In this document: positions 25,450 through 34,714 of the stretch, piece by piece
Layout: each line of letters opens with the position of its first letter
How positions within the stretch are numbered: the first letter of the stretch is position 1
DNA from: an uncultured Alteromonadaceae bacterium
GTDB taxonomy: Bacteria; Pseudomonadota; Gammaproteobacteria; Enterobacterales; Alteromonadaceae
Reading direction: 5' to 3'
Length of the DNA stretch: 64,000 nt
Assembly (NCBI GenBank): GCA_947501935.1
Contig: CANMXU010000010.1
Span: 1 to 64,000 of the forward strand
Translations under genes and position numbers: made by a program
The notes under the pieces: model-generated
Databases searched by the model: none
Told to the model about the DNA's origin: nothing
The model's input: only the letters and a program-made list of their open reading frames with translations

Positions 25450-27820
25450 CCTTATTAATGTAAAACAAGCAAATACAAACAGCGATAAAGACCTTGTTAA
25501 CGGGCAAAAAAATGTCGGTTTAGGCGGTGTTGGTCGTTCTAAAAAACATGAAAGTGCTGACAAGCAAGTCGCTGGCGAAGCCATTTATGTTGATGATCGC
25601 CCTGCGCTACGTGGTGAATTACATGCCGCGGTAGGTCAATCAACCCAAGCCCATGCCAATATAGTTTCTATGGACTTATCAGCAGTAAAGGCGGCGGAAG
25701 GTGTAGTAGCGGTAATTACTGTTGAAGATGTTCCCGGTCATACTGACATTGGTCCGGTTTTTCCCGGTGACCCAGTACTTGCCATTGGCAAAGTTGAATT
25801 TGTTGGTCAACCGCTTTTTGCCGTAGCAGCAACAAGTTACGATTTAGCGCGTAAAGCGGTTAAGTTAGCCAAAGTAGAATACGAAACCCTTGAAGCGGTA
25901 TTAACTGTAAAAGATGCTTTAGCAAAACAAAGCTTTGTTCGTCCGCCATTTACCATGAAACGTGGTAATTCTGAAACGGCTATTGCAGCTGCTGAGCATC
26001 AACTGTCAGGTGAAATCACCGTTGGCGGTCAAGAGCATATGTATCTTGAAGGGCAAGTCTCATCGGCAGAGCCAACGGAAGACGGCGGCATGAATATTTA
26101 CACTTCATCGCAGCATCCTAGTGAAGTGCAAAAGTTGGTCGCCGAAGTACTCGATATTCCATTAAATAAAGTATTAGTTGATATGCGCCGTATGGGCGGT
26201 GGTTTTGGTGGCAAAGAAACTCAAGCTGCGCCATGGGCGTGTATTGCGGCATTATTAGCCAACCAAACCAAGCGTCCGGTGAAATTTAAATTAGGCCGTA
26301 TGGACGATATGGTGATGACTGGTAAGCGTCATCCCTTTGAAAATAATTACACCGTAGGTTTTGACAGTAATGGCCAGATAAAAGGCATTAATATTGAAGT
26401 GAATGGTAACTGTGGTTATTCACCTGATTTATCAGATGCGATTGTTGACCGCGCAATGTTTCATTCAGACAATGCCTATTTTCTTGACCAAGCAACAGTT
26501 ACCGGTAATCGCTGTAAACTAAACACAGTTTCCCATACTGCTTATCGCGGTTTTGGTGGCCCGCAAGGCATGATGACCATTGAAATGGTCATGGATGAAA
26601 TTGCCCGTCATCTAGGTAAAGACCCATTAGAAATTCGTAAAATTAATTTATATGGTCAAGGTGAGCGCAACGAAACTCACTATCATCAAGAAGTTGAACA
26701 TAATAACTTAAGCGAAATTATTGGCACTTTAGAAGAAAGCTCTGATTACCAAGCTCGTCGTCAAGCGGTGAAAGCTTTTAACGCCGAAAACGCCATACTG
26801 AAAAAAGGCATTGCCTTAACGCCAGTTAAATTTGGTATTTCATTTACCGTTCAGCATTTAAACCAAGCGGGCGCACTTGTTCATATTTATACCGACGGCA
26901 CTATTCACTTAAGCCACGGCGGTAGTGAAATGGGGCAGGGGTTAAATACCAAAGTTGCGCAAATTGTTGCTGAAGAATTTCAAGTAGATGTTGATACCGT
27001 TGCTTGCTCGGCGGCACGTACCGATAAAGTACCGAACTCATCACCAACGGCAGCCTCTTCAGGCACTGACTTAAACGGTAAAGCGGCTGAGGCTGCGGCT
27101 AAAACCATCAAGCATCGCCTAATTAACTTTGCTTGTGAAAAGTATGGAGTATCGGCTGATGAAGTTATTTTTGAAAACAACAACATTCATGTTGGCGAGC
27201 AAACTTTTAGTTTTGCTGAGTTTTCTCAAATAGCTTATATGGGGCGGGTTTCATTATCGTCTACTGGTTTTTACAAAACCCCTAAAATTCATTTTGACCG
27301 TGCAACCGGTAAAGGGCGTCCATTTTTCTACTTCGCCACCGGTGCTTCAGTATCTGAAGTATTAATTGATACCTTAACCGGTGAATACAAAACCCTACGA
27401 ACTGATATTTTGCAAGATGTTGGCCATTCAATTAATCCCGCTATTGATATTGGCCAAATTGAAGGCGCTTTTGTGCAAGGTATGGGTTGGTTAACCACAG
27501 AAGAATTGGTGTGGAATGAGCAAGGCCGTTTACTTTCAAATAATCCGGCAACCTACAAAATTCCGGCAATTAATGATGCGCCAGAAGACTTTCGAGTGGC
27601 TTTAGTACCTGATGCGCCAAATCGCGAACACACCATATATAACTCAAAAGCAGTTGGCGAGCCGCCATTTATGTTGGGTATGTCAGTGTGGTGCGCGCTT
27701 AAAGACGCGATATCGAGTATTGCTGATCACAAGCTTAGCCCGCAACTTGACACACCAGCAACACCTGAACGCGTGTTATGGGCGGTGGAAGCGATGAAAG
27801 CAGAAGCAAATCAAGCTTAA
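25442..27820 (+). CDS. xdhB: Xanthine dehydrogenase molybdenum subunit
   Basis: Encodes 792 aa, the expected length of the Mo-cofactor subunit. Motifs match the family: GQEHMYLEGQ, RMGGGFGGKE, AYRGFGGPQGM, the cofactor loop region near GGSEMGQGLNTK, and the catalytic Glu in KAVGEPPFMLG close to the end. It hydroxylates purines at C2 and C8. It overlaps xdhA by 8 bp, which suggests translational coupling for equal subunit supply. It is cytosolic and works as an (AB)2-type complex, with xdhC next in line for cofactor maturation. Confidence 0.95.
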   Translation: MRSLINVKQANTNSDKDLVNGQKNVGLGGVGRSKKHESADKQVAGEAIYVDDRPALRGELHAAVGQSTQAHANIVSMDLSAVKAAEGVVAVITVEDVPGHTDIGPVFPGDPVLAIGKVEFVGQPLFAVAATSYDLARKAVKLAKVEYETLEAVLTVKDALAKQSFVRPPFTMKRGNSETAIAAAEHQLSGEITVGGQEHMYLEGQVSSAEPTEDGGMNIYTSSQHPSEVQKLVAEVLDIPLNKVLVDMRRMGGGFGGKETQAAPWACIAALLANQTKRPVKFKLGRMDDMVMTGKRHPFENNYTVGFDSNGQIKGINIEVNGNCGYSPDLSDAIVDRAMFHSDNAYFLDQATVTGNRCKLNTVSHTAYRGFGGPQGMMTIEMVMDEIARHLGKDPLEIRKINLYGQGERNETHYHQEVEHNNLSEIIGTLEESSDYQARRQAVKAFNAENAILKKGIALTPVKFGISFTVQHLNQAGALVHIYTDGTIHLSHGGSEMGQGLNTKVAQIVAEEFQVDVDTVACSAARTDKVPNSSPTAASSGTDLNGKAAEAAAKTIKHRLINFACEKYGVSADEVIFENNNIHVGEQTFSFAEFSQIAYMGRVSLSSTGFYKTPKIHFDRATGKGRPFFYFATGASVSEVLIDTLTGEYKTLRTDILQDVGHSINPAIDIGQIEGAFVQGMGWLTTEELVWNEQGRLLSNNPATYKIPAINDAPEDFRVALVPDAPNREHTIYNSKAVGEPPFMLGMSVWCALKDAISSIADHKLSPQLDTPATPERVLWAVEAMKAEANQA

Positions 27821-27861
27821 GTTAAGCCAACACAAGCATAAAGATAAGTAAAACGGTGACT

Positions 27862-29019
27862 ATGATGACTTTTCCTGATGACGGTTTTGAACAAGAAAAT
27901 GCCAACAGTATTAATGCTGAAATGAGCGCTAAAATGAACGCTGAACCTTTTTCAGCAAGTTCAGGGCATAAACTCAATTGGAATCAGGCAAGTTTGAATT
28001 TAAACCAGCAGGGCAAAGCCTATGTATTGGTAACCATTGTTGGCGTTAGCGGTTCAACGCCGCGTAATAGCGGCACCAAAATGGTAGTTAGCCAAAGTGA
28101 TACTTTCGATACTATTGGTGGTGGTCATCTTGAATATAAAGCCATTAAACAAGCGCGAAAGCTGTTATTAGCAAATAAAGACTGTCAGTCAATTGAACAT
28201 TTTCAATTGGGTAGCCAATTAGGCCAGTGCTGCGGTGGTAACGCCAGTGTTTTGTTTGAGTGCTTTGCCGCCAATGTTATTCATATTGCCGTATTTGGCG
28301 CGGGCCATGTTGGTCAGGCGCTAGTGCCAATGCTGGCAGGGCTTCCTTGCCATGTTACTTGGGTAGATAACCGCGAGGCGCAATTTCCACTTAACTGCGA
28401 GCAATACGCCAATGTTAATAAATGTGTGACTGACGATCCTGCGGGTGAAGTTAGCACTATGCCAGCTAATACCTTGTATGTGGTGATGACGCATAACCAT
28501 CAGTTAGATTTTGATATTAGCTTAGCGATTTTAAAGCGTGAAGACTTTCACTATTTAGGATTAATCGCCTCTGATACCAAATGGCGTCGTTTTCAACAGC
28601 GTTATAAACATCGAGAAATTACCAATAGCTTGGTTGAGCGCATGAACTGTCCGATTGGTCTTGAACAAGTGCAAGGTAAAATGCCAATGGAAGTGGCTAT
28701 TAGCGTTGCAGGACAAATTATTGAATCTTATCAAGCGTTATTGCCAGAGCAACAAGGCAGTCAACAAAACCATCAGCAAAAGCAAAGTAAAAATAAAGGC
28801 ATAGCTTGGCAAGAAGTTAAGCAGTTAATTTTACAGCATAAAGAACAGGAAAGCTCTGCTGGCGCTAATGACAAAGCTAATGAGACTGTGCCGCAGTTCT
28901 CAGTTAAAAGAGCGGCAATAAATTTAACCACTCATTCAAAACTGCCCTCAGAAGATCTAGCAGTAATGAATGATGAACCTCCCATTGAAACACTCATCGA
29001 AAATGGAGCAGTAAAATGA
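27862..29019 (+). CDS. xdhC: Xanthine dehydrogenase accessory protein XdhC
   Basis: About 385 aa. The start is uncertain among GTG 27856, ATG 27862 and ATG 27865. The XdhC N-domain (VTIVGVSGSTPRNSGTKMVV, IGGGHLEYKAI, CCGGNASVLFE) and the Rossmann-like C-domain (IAVFGAGHVGQAL ... GLIASDTKWRRFQ) are complete. XdhC binds molybdenum cofactor and inserts the sulfurated form into XdhB. After about residue 300 there is a roughly 85-residue low-complexity, Gln/Lys/Glu-rich extension not usual in XdhC. The stop overlaps the allB start (ATGA), indicating coupling. Confidence 0.92.
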   Translation: MMTFPDDGFEQENANSINAEMSAKMNAEPFSASSGHKLNWNQASLNLNQQGKAYVLVTIVGVSGSTPRNSGTKMVVSQSDTFDTIGGGHLEYKAIKQARKLLLANKDCQSIEHFQLGSQLGQCCGGNASVLFECFAANVIHIAVFGAGHVGQALVPMLAGLPCHVTWVDNREAQFPLNCEQYANVNKCVTDDPAGEVSTMPANTLYVVMTHNHQLDFDISLAILKREDFHYLGLIASDTKWRRFQQRYKHREITNSLVERMNCPIGLEQVQGKMPMEVAISVAGQIIESYQALLPEQQGSQQNHQQKQSKNKGIAWQEVKQLILQHKEQESSAGANDKANETVPQFSVKRAAINLTTHSKLPSEDLAVMNDEPPIETLIENGAVK

Positions 29020-30371
29020 ATCATTTTGCTCTTAAAAGTAAAAATGTTGTTATCGCAGGTGAAATTAAACCTGCTTGTATTGAAGTAAAAAACGAGTTGA
29101 TTATTGCCATTCATGATTATCAACAAAAGCTTGATTGTGAAATAAAAGACTTTGGTGAACAAGCCATTTTACCGGGCTTAGTTGACTCGCATGTACATAT
29201 TAACGAGCCTGGTCGCACCGAATGGGAAGGTTTTAATACCGCCACTCAAGCTGCAGCAGCAGGTGGTATTACCGCGTTAGTTGATATGCCATTAAACTGT
29301 ATTCCAGTAACCACTACCAAAGCGGCATTTCAAGAAAAGCTAGACTCTGTACATGACAAGTTATGGGTTGACTGCGGCTTTTGGGGCGGGGTTATTCCAC
29401 AAAATATTAACGACTTAGACGACTTGTTAAACGCGGGCGTTTTAGGGGTTAAATCTTTTTTAATCGACTCAGGCATTGAAGAGTTTCCGCCTGTTGAAGC
29501 GAAAGATATGCGCGCGGCAATGCCTATTTTAGCCAAACATGATGTGCCGTATTTAATTCATGCTGAGTTAGACTGTGGCAGTTTTAACGATGTGGTGATC
29601 ACCAAAGAATATAACAGCTTTCTTGAGTCGCGCCCGAAAAGCTGGGAAAACGATGCGATTTCATTAATGGTTGATATGGCGCGTGAATCAAAAGAGCAGG
29701 GTGATAACTGTAAAGTTCATATTGTGCATTTATCTTCTGATGAAGCGCTAGATACTATCGCAGCAGCGAAAAGCGAAGGTTTACGTTTTACTGCTGAAAC
29801 CTGTCCACATTATTTAACCATAGCTTCTGAAAATATTCCTGATGGTAAAACGCTATTTAAATGCTGTCCGCCGATTCGTGAAAATGATAATCGCGAACAT
29901 TTATGGCAAGCGGTTACTGACGGCCGAATTAGCTTTATTGTTTCTGATCATTCGCCCTGTACGCCGGAACTAAAACATATTGATACCGGCGATATTGAAA
30001 AAGCGTGGGGCGGTATTTCAGCCCTACAGTTTGGCATTTCATTAATTTGGACCGAAGCAAAAGAACGTGGTTTTAGCTTAATTGATATGGCGCGATTAAT
30101 GTCGTTCGAAACGGCAAAATTTGCCGGACTCGATAAAATTAAAGGCCAAATAGCGGTTGGTTTTCATGCTGACTTTTTAGTATTTGACCCTGAGCATAGC
30201 TTCACCATTACCAACGAGATGATCAAGCATCGCCACAACATTACCCCATACGCAGGGCGAACCGTTACTGGGCAAGTACAACATACCTTTGTCCGTGGTC
30301 ATCATGTTTATCAACAAGACGAATTTATTAATGCTCCTGTTGGCAGGCCGCTACTAAAAGGCCGGCTTTAA
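29016..30371 (+). CDS. allB: Allantoinase
   Basis: Encodes 451 aa. It is a metal-dependent amidohydrolase that opens allantoin to allantoate. Metal ligands HVH (59-61, in LVDSHVHINEPGR), the likely carboxylated Lys in GVKSFLID, HAELD, HIVHLSS and the catalytic SDHSPC are all visible, and EPGRTEWEGF is characteristic of allantoinases rather than dihydropyrimidinases. It starts within the xdhC stop codon (4-bp overlap). It works after UraH and UraD in the same operon and before allantoicase. Confidence 0.93.
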   Translation: MNHFALKSKNVVIAGEIKPACIEVKNELIIAIHDYQQKLDCEIKDFGEQAILPGLVDSHVHINEPGRTEWEGFNTATQAAAAGGITALVDMPLNCIPVTTTKAAFQEKLDSVHDKLWVDCGFWGGVIPQNINDLDDLLNAGVLGVKSFLIDSGIEEFPPVEAKDMRAAMPILAKHDVPYLIHAELDCGSFNDVVITKEYNSFLESRPKSWENDAISLMVDMARESKEQGDNCKVHIVHLSSDEALDTIAAAKSEGLRFTAETCPHYLTIASENIPDGKTLFKCCPPIRENDNREHLWQAVTDGRISFIVSDHSPCTPELKHIDTGDIEKAWGGISALQFGISLIWTEAKERGFSLIDMARLMSFETAKFAGLDKIKGQIAVGFHADFLVFDPEHSFTITNEMIKHRHNITPYAGRTVTGQVQHTFVRGHHVYQQDEFINAPVGRPLLKGRL

Positions 30372-30457
30372 CCATTACAGTGCCCGCTAAAAAAACAAAT
30401 AACTAAAACCTACAAATAAAGAACAAGTCACTAACAAGTAATTAGGAAAACCAAGCG

Positions 30458-31540
30458 ATGATGTTAGATATAGATACCCAACAACAAAATAAATTAAGCG
30501 GCGAACCTCTAGAGCTAGAGCGCAAGTTAAAAACTCACTGTGTTGATTTAGCCAGTGAAAGAGTCGGCGGCGAAACGCTTTCTTGTAGTGATGATTTTTT
30601 TGCCGAAATGGAAAACTTGATCAAGCCGGGTCGAGGCATTTTTATTGATGATAAATTCACTGACCGCGGTAAGTGGATGGACGGTTGGGAATCGCGTCGT
30701 AGCTATGGTCGTGACAATGGTCGTGAATTCGATTGGTGCATTATCCGCCTTGGTATTAAAGGCATTATTCGTGGTTTCGATATTGATACCAATTACTTTC
30801 GTGGCAATGCCCCTGAGTCAGTTTCAGTAGAAGCGTGTGTGAGTGAAGTTGAACCAAATGACAGCACTGTTTGGGAAACGGTATTAAGCCAAGCGTCGGT
30901 TGAAGCGCATAGCCAGAATATTTTCGAAATAAGCAATGATAAAGCCTATACCCATATACGTTTAAACATGTTCCCTGATGGCGGTGTTGCTCGCATTCGT
31001 GTTTATGGCGAAGCAGATGTTAACTGGCAGCAGTTTATTGATGGCGAATTAATTGATTTGGCTTACATCAAAAACGGCGGTAAAGCCTTGTTAGTAAGCG
31101 ATATGTTTTTCAGCGATAAAAACAACTTAATTATGCCAGGCCGTGGTAAAGACATGGGCGATGGTTGGGAAACTAAACGTCGTCGTGACCCAGGTCCAGA
31201 CTGGTCTATTGTCAAACTTGCTACACAAGGCAGCATTGAAAAAGTGATTGTTGATACTTGTCATTTTAAAGGCAACTTTCCAGATACCTTTATGTTAGAA
31301 GGTATGGTGTCGAGCAGTGACGATTTTACTAATGGTCAGCAAGAAGATAAGTGGCAACCGATTATCGCGCGCACTAAATTATATGCCCATCGTGAACACT
31401 TGTTTATTAATGAAATTGTTGTTGACGCCGAGCAAAGCTTTACCCATGTTCGTTTAAATATTTTCCCTGACGGCGGCATTTCTCGTATGCGCGTCTTTGG
31501 TAAAGTAGGTGGAAAAGTTAGCGGCAAAAAAGGGGCGTAA
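30458..31540 (+). CDS. alc: Allantoicase
   Basis: Encodes 360 aa. Two homologous allantoicase repeats are clear: FIDDKFTDRGKWMDGWESRR with DWCIIRLG in the first half and MPGRGKDMGDGWETKRRRDP with DWSIVKLA in the second, each ending in a THIRLN/THVRLN-FPDGG stretch. It splits allantoate into urea and ureidoglycolate. The presence of this enzyme rather than an allantoate amidohydrolase means nitrogen leaves as urea. ATG at 30458 or 30461. The next gene starts 3 bases past the stop. Confidence 0.93.
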   Translation: MMLDIDTQQQNKLSGEPLELERKLKTHCVDLASERVGGETLSCSDDFFAEMENLIKPGRGIFIDDKFTDRGKWMDGWESRRSYGRDNGREFDWCIIRLGIKGIIRGFDIDTNYFRGNAPESVSVEACVSEVEPNDSTVWETVLSQASVEAHSQNIFEISNDKAYTHIRLNMFPDGGVARIRVYGEADVNWQQFIDGELIDLAYIKNGGKALLVSDMFFSDKNNLIMPGRGKDMGDGWETKRRRDPGPDWSIVKLATQGSIEKVIVDTCHFKGNFPDTFMLEGMVSSSDDFTNGQQEDKWQPIIARTKLYAHREHLFINEIVVDAEQSFTHVRLNIFPDGGISRMRVFGKVGGKVSGKKGA

Positions 31541-31543
31541 TGC

Positions 31544-32053
31544 GTGAATATCAATGAACTAAATAAGCAAACAACTGAACAAGCAACTCATACTTTTATG
31601 CAATGTTGTACTGCTTCTGCTTGGGTTAAACGCATGGTTGACGCGCGACCTTATGCTCATGCGCAAGCATTAAAAGAAGCGGCGGATGTTAATTGGCAAA
31701 ACTTAAGCGAAGCTGACTACTTTGAGGCTTTTGAAGGTCACCCTAAAATTGGAGACGTAAGTAGTTTGCGAGCAAAGTACGCGAACACCAAAGAGCTGGC
31801 AGGGAATGAGCAAGGCTTAGTGAAACAAGCTAACGACGACACTCTTAAAATACTGGCGCAAGGTAATAGTGATTACGAGCAAAAATTTGGTTTTATCTTC
31901 ATTGTTTGTGCAACCGGTAAAAGCGCACAGCAAATGTCAGATTTACTACAAGCGCGCTTACCTAATAGCAAAGCCGATGAATTAATCAATGCGGCAGAAG
32001 AGCAACGAAAAATATTTCAAATTAGAATTGATAAAGCACTCGCACAAGGTTAG
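31544..32053 (+). CDS. uraD: OHCU decarboxylase
   Basis: Encodes 169 aa from GTG 31544; the ATG at 31541 is in another frame with an early stop, and GGGG lies about 8 bases before the GTG. The protein has the family signature FEGHPKIGD (catalytic His/Glu), the QKFGFIFIVCATGKS core and RLPN...EQRKIFQIR end. It decarboxylates 2-oxo-4-hydroxy-4-carboxy-5-ureidoimidazoline to S-allantoin. It follows the allantoicase gene with almost no gap, so they are likely coupled. Confidence 0.93.
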   Translation: MNINELNKQTTEQATHTFMQCCTASAWVKRMVDARPYAHAQALKEAADVNWQNLSEADYFEAFEGHPKIGDVSSLRAKYANTKELAGNEQGLVKQANDDTLKILAQGNSDYEQKFGFIFIVCATGKSAQQMSDLLQARLPNSKADELINAAEEQRKIFQIRIDKALAQG

Positions 32054-32113
32054 CTCGATACCTGCTGGTATGCATTTTAAGGCTATTTTTAAGACTGTTT
32101 TAAAGGAAAGATT

Positions 32114-32455
32114 ATGAGTCAAATTACTACCCACATACTTGATACTACCCGTGGTTTACCTGCGCAAAATGTACCTATTACTTTATTTGCTCAAGACGGT
32201 GAAGCTTGGAGAGAAGTTAATGGCGGCGTTACCAATAGCGATGGTAGGTTACCGGGTTTATTAGCCGCTGATGAAAAATTGCCAGCCGGTGTTTACCGTA
32301 TGCATTTTGCTACCGCGGTTTATTTTAAAGCCAATAACGAAACCGGTTTTTACCCATATGTTGATATCGTTTTTGAAATTGATGCCAGCGGTAAGCATTA
32401 CCATATTCCGTTGTTACTCACGGCATTTGGTTATTCAACCTACCGTGGCAGTTAG
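32114..32455 (+). CDS. uraH: 5-hydroxyisourate hydrolase
   Basis: Encodes 113 aa, the usual length of transthyretin-like HIU hydrolases. The signature HILDTTRGLPAQNV at the start and the terminal tetrapeptide-like YRGS after FGYSTY mark it as an active hydrolase and not a transport protein. YHIPLLL near the end holds another active-site His. It hydrolyses 5-hydroxyisourate made by PuuD to OHCU, the UraD substrate. GGAAAG lies before ATG. Confidence 0.95.
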   Translation: MSQITTHILDTTRGLPAQNVPITLFAQDGEAWREVNGGVTNSDGRLPGLLAADEKLPAGVYRMHFATAVYFKANNETGFYPYVDIVFEIDASGKHYHIPLLLTAFGYSTYRGS

Positions 32456-32470
32456 TCACAAATAATTAGC

Positions 32471-32520
32471 CGCAAGCAACAAGTGATAAGTCACAAGCAA
32501 TAAGTTACAAAAAATAAGTG
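32471..32520. repeat. Degenerate heptamer repeat stretch before allA
   Basis: Irregular runs of the type CAAGYGATAAGYCACAAG. Related stretches occur at 33049-33083 and 46129-46196. Confidence 0.5.
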
Positions 32521-32528
32521 GAAATGTA

Positions 32529-33035
32529 ATGACAAAAAACGTGAAAATTCTCAGCCCAAAACCTTTGACACAAGCCGCGTTTAGTCAGTTTGGTGATGTT
32601 ATTGAAGCAAGTGAACAAGCTAAAAACTTTGCGATTAATGACGGTTTTACCCAACGTTATCATGACTTGGCAAAAGTGGATGTTAATGACAACCAAGGTC
32701 ATACCTTGATTAATATTTTCCGTTCAACCCCTTTAGCACAGCCGATAGCAATTGAGATGATGGAGCGTCATCCTCATGGTAGCCAAGCTTTTGTTCCGAT
32801 GAACGAAAACCCTTATTTGGTCGTGGTTGCGCCAGCGGGCGAATTCGATATCAGCAAAATAGAGGTATTTCTTGCTGCGGCAAACCAAGGGGTTAATTAC
32901 CACAAAGGTACTTGGCATCACTTTTGTTTAGCACTGCGCAGTGAAAGTGACTTTTTAGTGATAGACCGAGGCGGTAAGGGTGATAACTGTGACGTGCTTA
33001 AATTGGATGGCTCGTTAGTGATTGCCACGGTTTAA
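32529..33035 (+). CDS. allA: Ureidoglycolate lyase
   Basis: Encodes 168 aa matching the AllA cupin-like family: ALTQAAFSQFGDVIE-type start (here PLTQAAFSQFGDVIEAS), INIFRSTPLAQP, MMERHPHGSQAFVPM and GVNYHKGTWHH, with the His and Lys residues expected at the active site. It releases urea from ureidoglycolate, leaving glyoxylate, the entry metabolite for both glyoxylate routes in this locus. GGAAATGTA precedes the ATG. Confidence 0.93.
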   Translation: MTKNVKILSPKPLTQAAFSQFGDVIEASEQAKNFAINDGFTQRYHDLAKVDVNDNQGHTLINIFRSTPLAQPIAIEMMERHPHGSQAFVPMNENPYLVVVAPAGEFDISKIEVFLAAANQGVNYHKGTWHHFCLALRSESDFLVIDRGGKGDNCDVLKLDGSLVIATV

Positions 33036-33048
33036 ATGCATTTTATTA

Positions 33049-33083
33049 GTGACAAGTGACAAGTGACAAGTGACAAGTGACAA
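33049..33083. repeat. Five tandem GTGACAA heptamers
   Basis: Five perfect 7-bp units, GTGACAA, just after allA. Copy number could vary by slippage. Confidence 0.9.
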
Positions 33084-33109
33084 GACAGAAAGATAGTAAG
33101 AAGTAGCAG

Positions 33110-33229
33110 ATGAATAGATTACATAGAGTTTCAAGAAAAAAATTAGCTTCCAGCCAACGTGGTCATAAAAGCAAGGTTAGAAGACAACAAGCAAGACATA
33201 AGCTCACTTGGTTTGTTATAGCCAACTAA
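33110..33229 (+). CDS. Possible 39-aa basic small protein
   Basis: ATG 33110 to TAA 33227-33229 encodes 39 residues rich in Lys, Arg, His and Gln with a hydrophobic end (TWFVIAN). Only a weak GAAG ribosome site precedes it. It could equally be chance in the 275-bp gap between allA and guaD. Confidence 0.25.
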   Translation: MNRLHRVSRKKLASSQRGHKSKVRRQQARHKLTWFVIAN

Positions 33230-33310
33230 TTAAATACCAAAAAGTATTGCCAGTGCATTAAAAGACAGTGGCAATAGCAAGTAAGACAGTAAGTGAAAAG
33301 GTGAAAGACA

Positions 33311-34597
33311 ATGTTAAAAGTATATCGCGGAGAGCTACTGCATTTTTTGGCAGATCCAGCCAAAGTCGCTCTAGAAGACAGTTATCAATATATCGAAGAC
33401 GGTTTATTGATCATTAAAGATGGCTTAATTGAACAAGTGGGCGAAGCCGCTCAATTATTATCGAGCTTAGATGAAAATATCGAGATTACCCATTATGAAA
33501 GTGGCTTGATGATGCCTGGGTTTATTGATACTCATGTTCATTATCCGCAAACGGAAATGATCGCCTCTTACGGTGAACAGTTATTGGAATGGTTAGAGAA
33601 TTACACCTTTCCATTTGAGCGTAAATTCTCTGATTTCGAGCATGGTAAAAAAGTTGCAGAGTTCTTTTTAACGCAATTACTTGAGGCTGGCACAACCACA
33701 GCGTTAGTTTTTGGCACCGTACATAAAGAATCAGTCGACGCTTTTTTCACCGTCGCGCAGCAGAAAAAATTACGGATGATTTGCGGTAAGGTATTAATGG
33801 ACCAAAACTGTCCTGACTATTTATCAGACACAGCCCAAACTGGTTACGATGACAGCAAAGCTTTAATTGAAAAATGGCATGGTACTGAGCGTTTGCAATA
33901 TGCGATAACTCCTAGATTTGCCCCTACTTGTTCAACCGAACAATTAAACAAAGCCGGGCAATTATTAGCGGAAAACCCGAGTGTCTATTTACATACCCAT
34001 TTAAGTGAAAATAAAGCGGAAATCGCTTGGGTTAAAGACCTGTTTCCAGACAGTGACGGTTATTTAGATGTTTACGATAAAAGTAAATTATTAGGGCGTC
34101 GAAGCGTATTTGCTCATGGCGTGCATTTACATGACAGCGAATGTCAGCGTTTAGGAGAAACCGACTCAGCCATTGCTTTTTGTCCAAGTTCAAACCTGTT
34201 TTTAGGCAGCGGTTTGTTTAACTTAAAACAAGCGCAAGCATTTGATGTTAACGTTGGTTTTGGCTCAGACATTGGCGCAGGAACAACCTTTTCAATGTTA
34301 AGCACCATCAATGAAGGTTACAAAACTCAGCAACTTCGTTCAGACAAACTTAGTCCTTTTCAATCGTTTTATTTAGCGACTTTAGGCGGCGCTGTCGCTT
34401 TAGATCTTGAAGGTACTATTGGAAATTTCACTAAAGGCGCAGAAGCCGACTTTATAGTGCTTGATTACAACGCCACGCCATTGATGGACAGACGTATGCA
34501 ACATTGCAGCAACCTTTCTGAAAAGCTTTTCATTTTAAGCATGTTAGGTGATGAACGTCATGTTAAAGCAACCCATATTATGGGGGAAAGGGTTTAG
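33311..34597 (+). CDS. guaD: Guanine deaminase
   Basis: Encodes 428 aa of the amidohydrolase family. PGFIDTHVHYPQTEMI (zinc ligands HVH), the LLEWLENYTFPFE stretch characteristic of guanine deaminase, HTHLSE, HGVHL and GFGSDIGAG are all present. It converts guanine to xanthine, feeding XdhAB. GTGAAAG lies before the ATG. It sits mid-operon after the allA gap. Confidence 0.94.
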   Translation: MLKVYRGELLHFLADPAKVALEDSYQYIEDGLLIIKDGLIEQVGEAAQLLSSLDENIEITHYESGLMMPGFIDTHVHYPQTEMIASYGEQLLEWLENYTFPFERKFSDFEHGKKVAEFFLTQLLEAGTTTALVFGTVHKESVDAFFTVAQQKKLRMICGKVLMDQNCPDYLSDTAQTGYDDSKALIEKWHGTERLQYAITPRFAPTCSTEQLNKAGQLLAENPSVYLHTHLSENKAEIAWVKDLFPDSDGYLDVYDKSKLLGRRSVFAHGVHLHDSECQRLGETDSAIAFCPSSNLFLGSGLFNLKQAQAFDVNVGFGSDIGAGTTFSMLSTINEGYKTQQLRSDKLSPFQSFYLATLGGAVALDLEGTIGNFTKGAEADFIVLDYNATPLMDRRMQHCSNLSEKLFILSMLGDERHVKATHIMGERV

Positions 34598-34714
34598 CAC
34601 CTTAATCAACATCAAAAATACAAAAGCAAATACAAATTATAAATTTAACAAGGCTTCACATATGCATAGGCTGAAAAAGCCAAGAAGCTGAAAAATAACA
34701 AGTTGGGGAATAAT

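Noticed and set aside
29016..30371. Dihydropyrimidinase or hydantoinase
   Set aside because: The EPGRTEWEGF signature and neighbours uraD, uraH and alc fit allantoinase.
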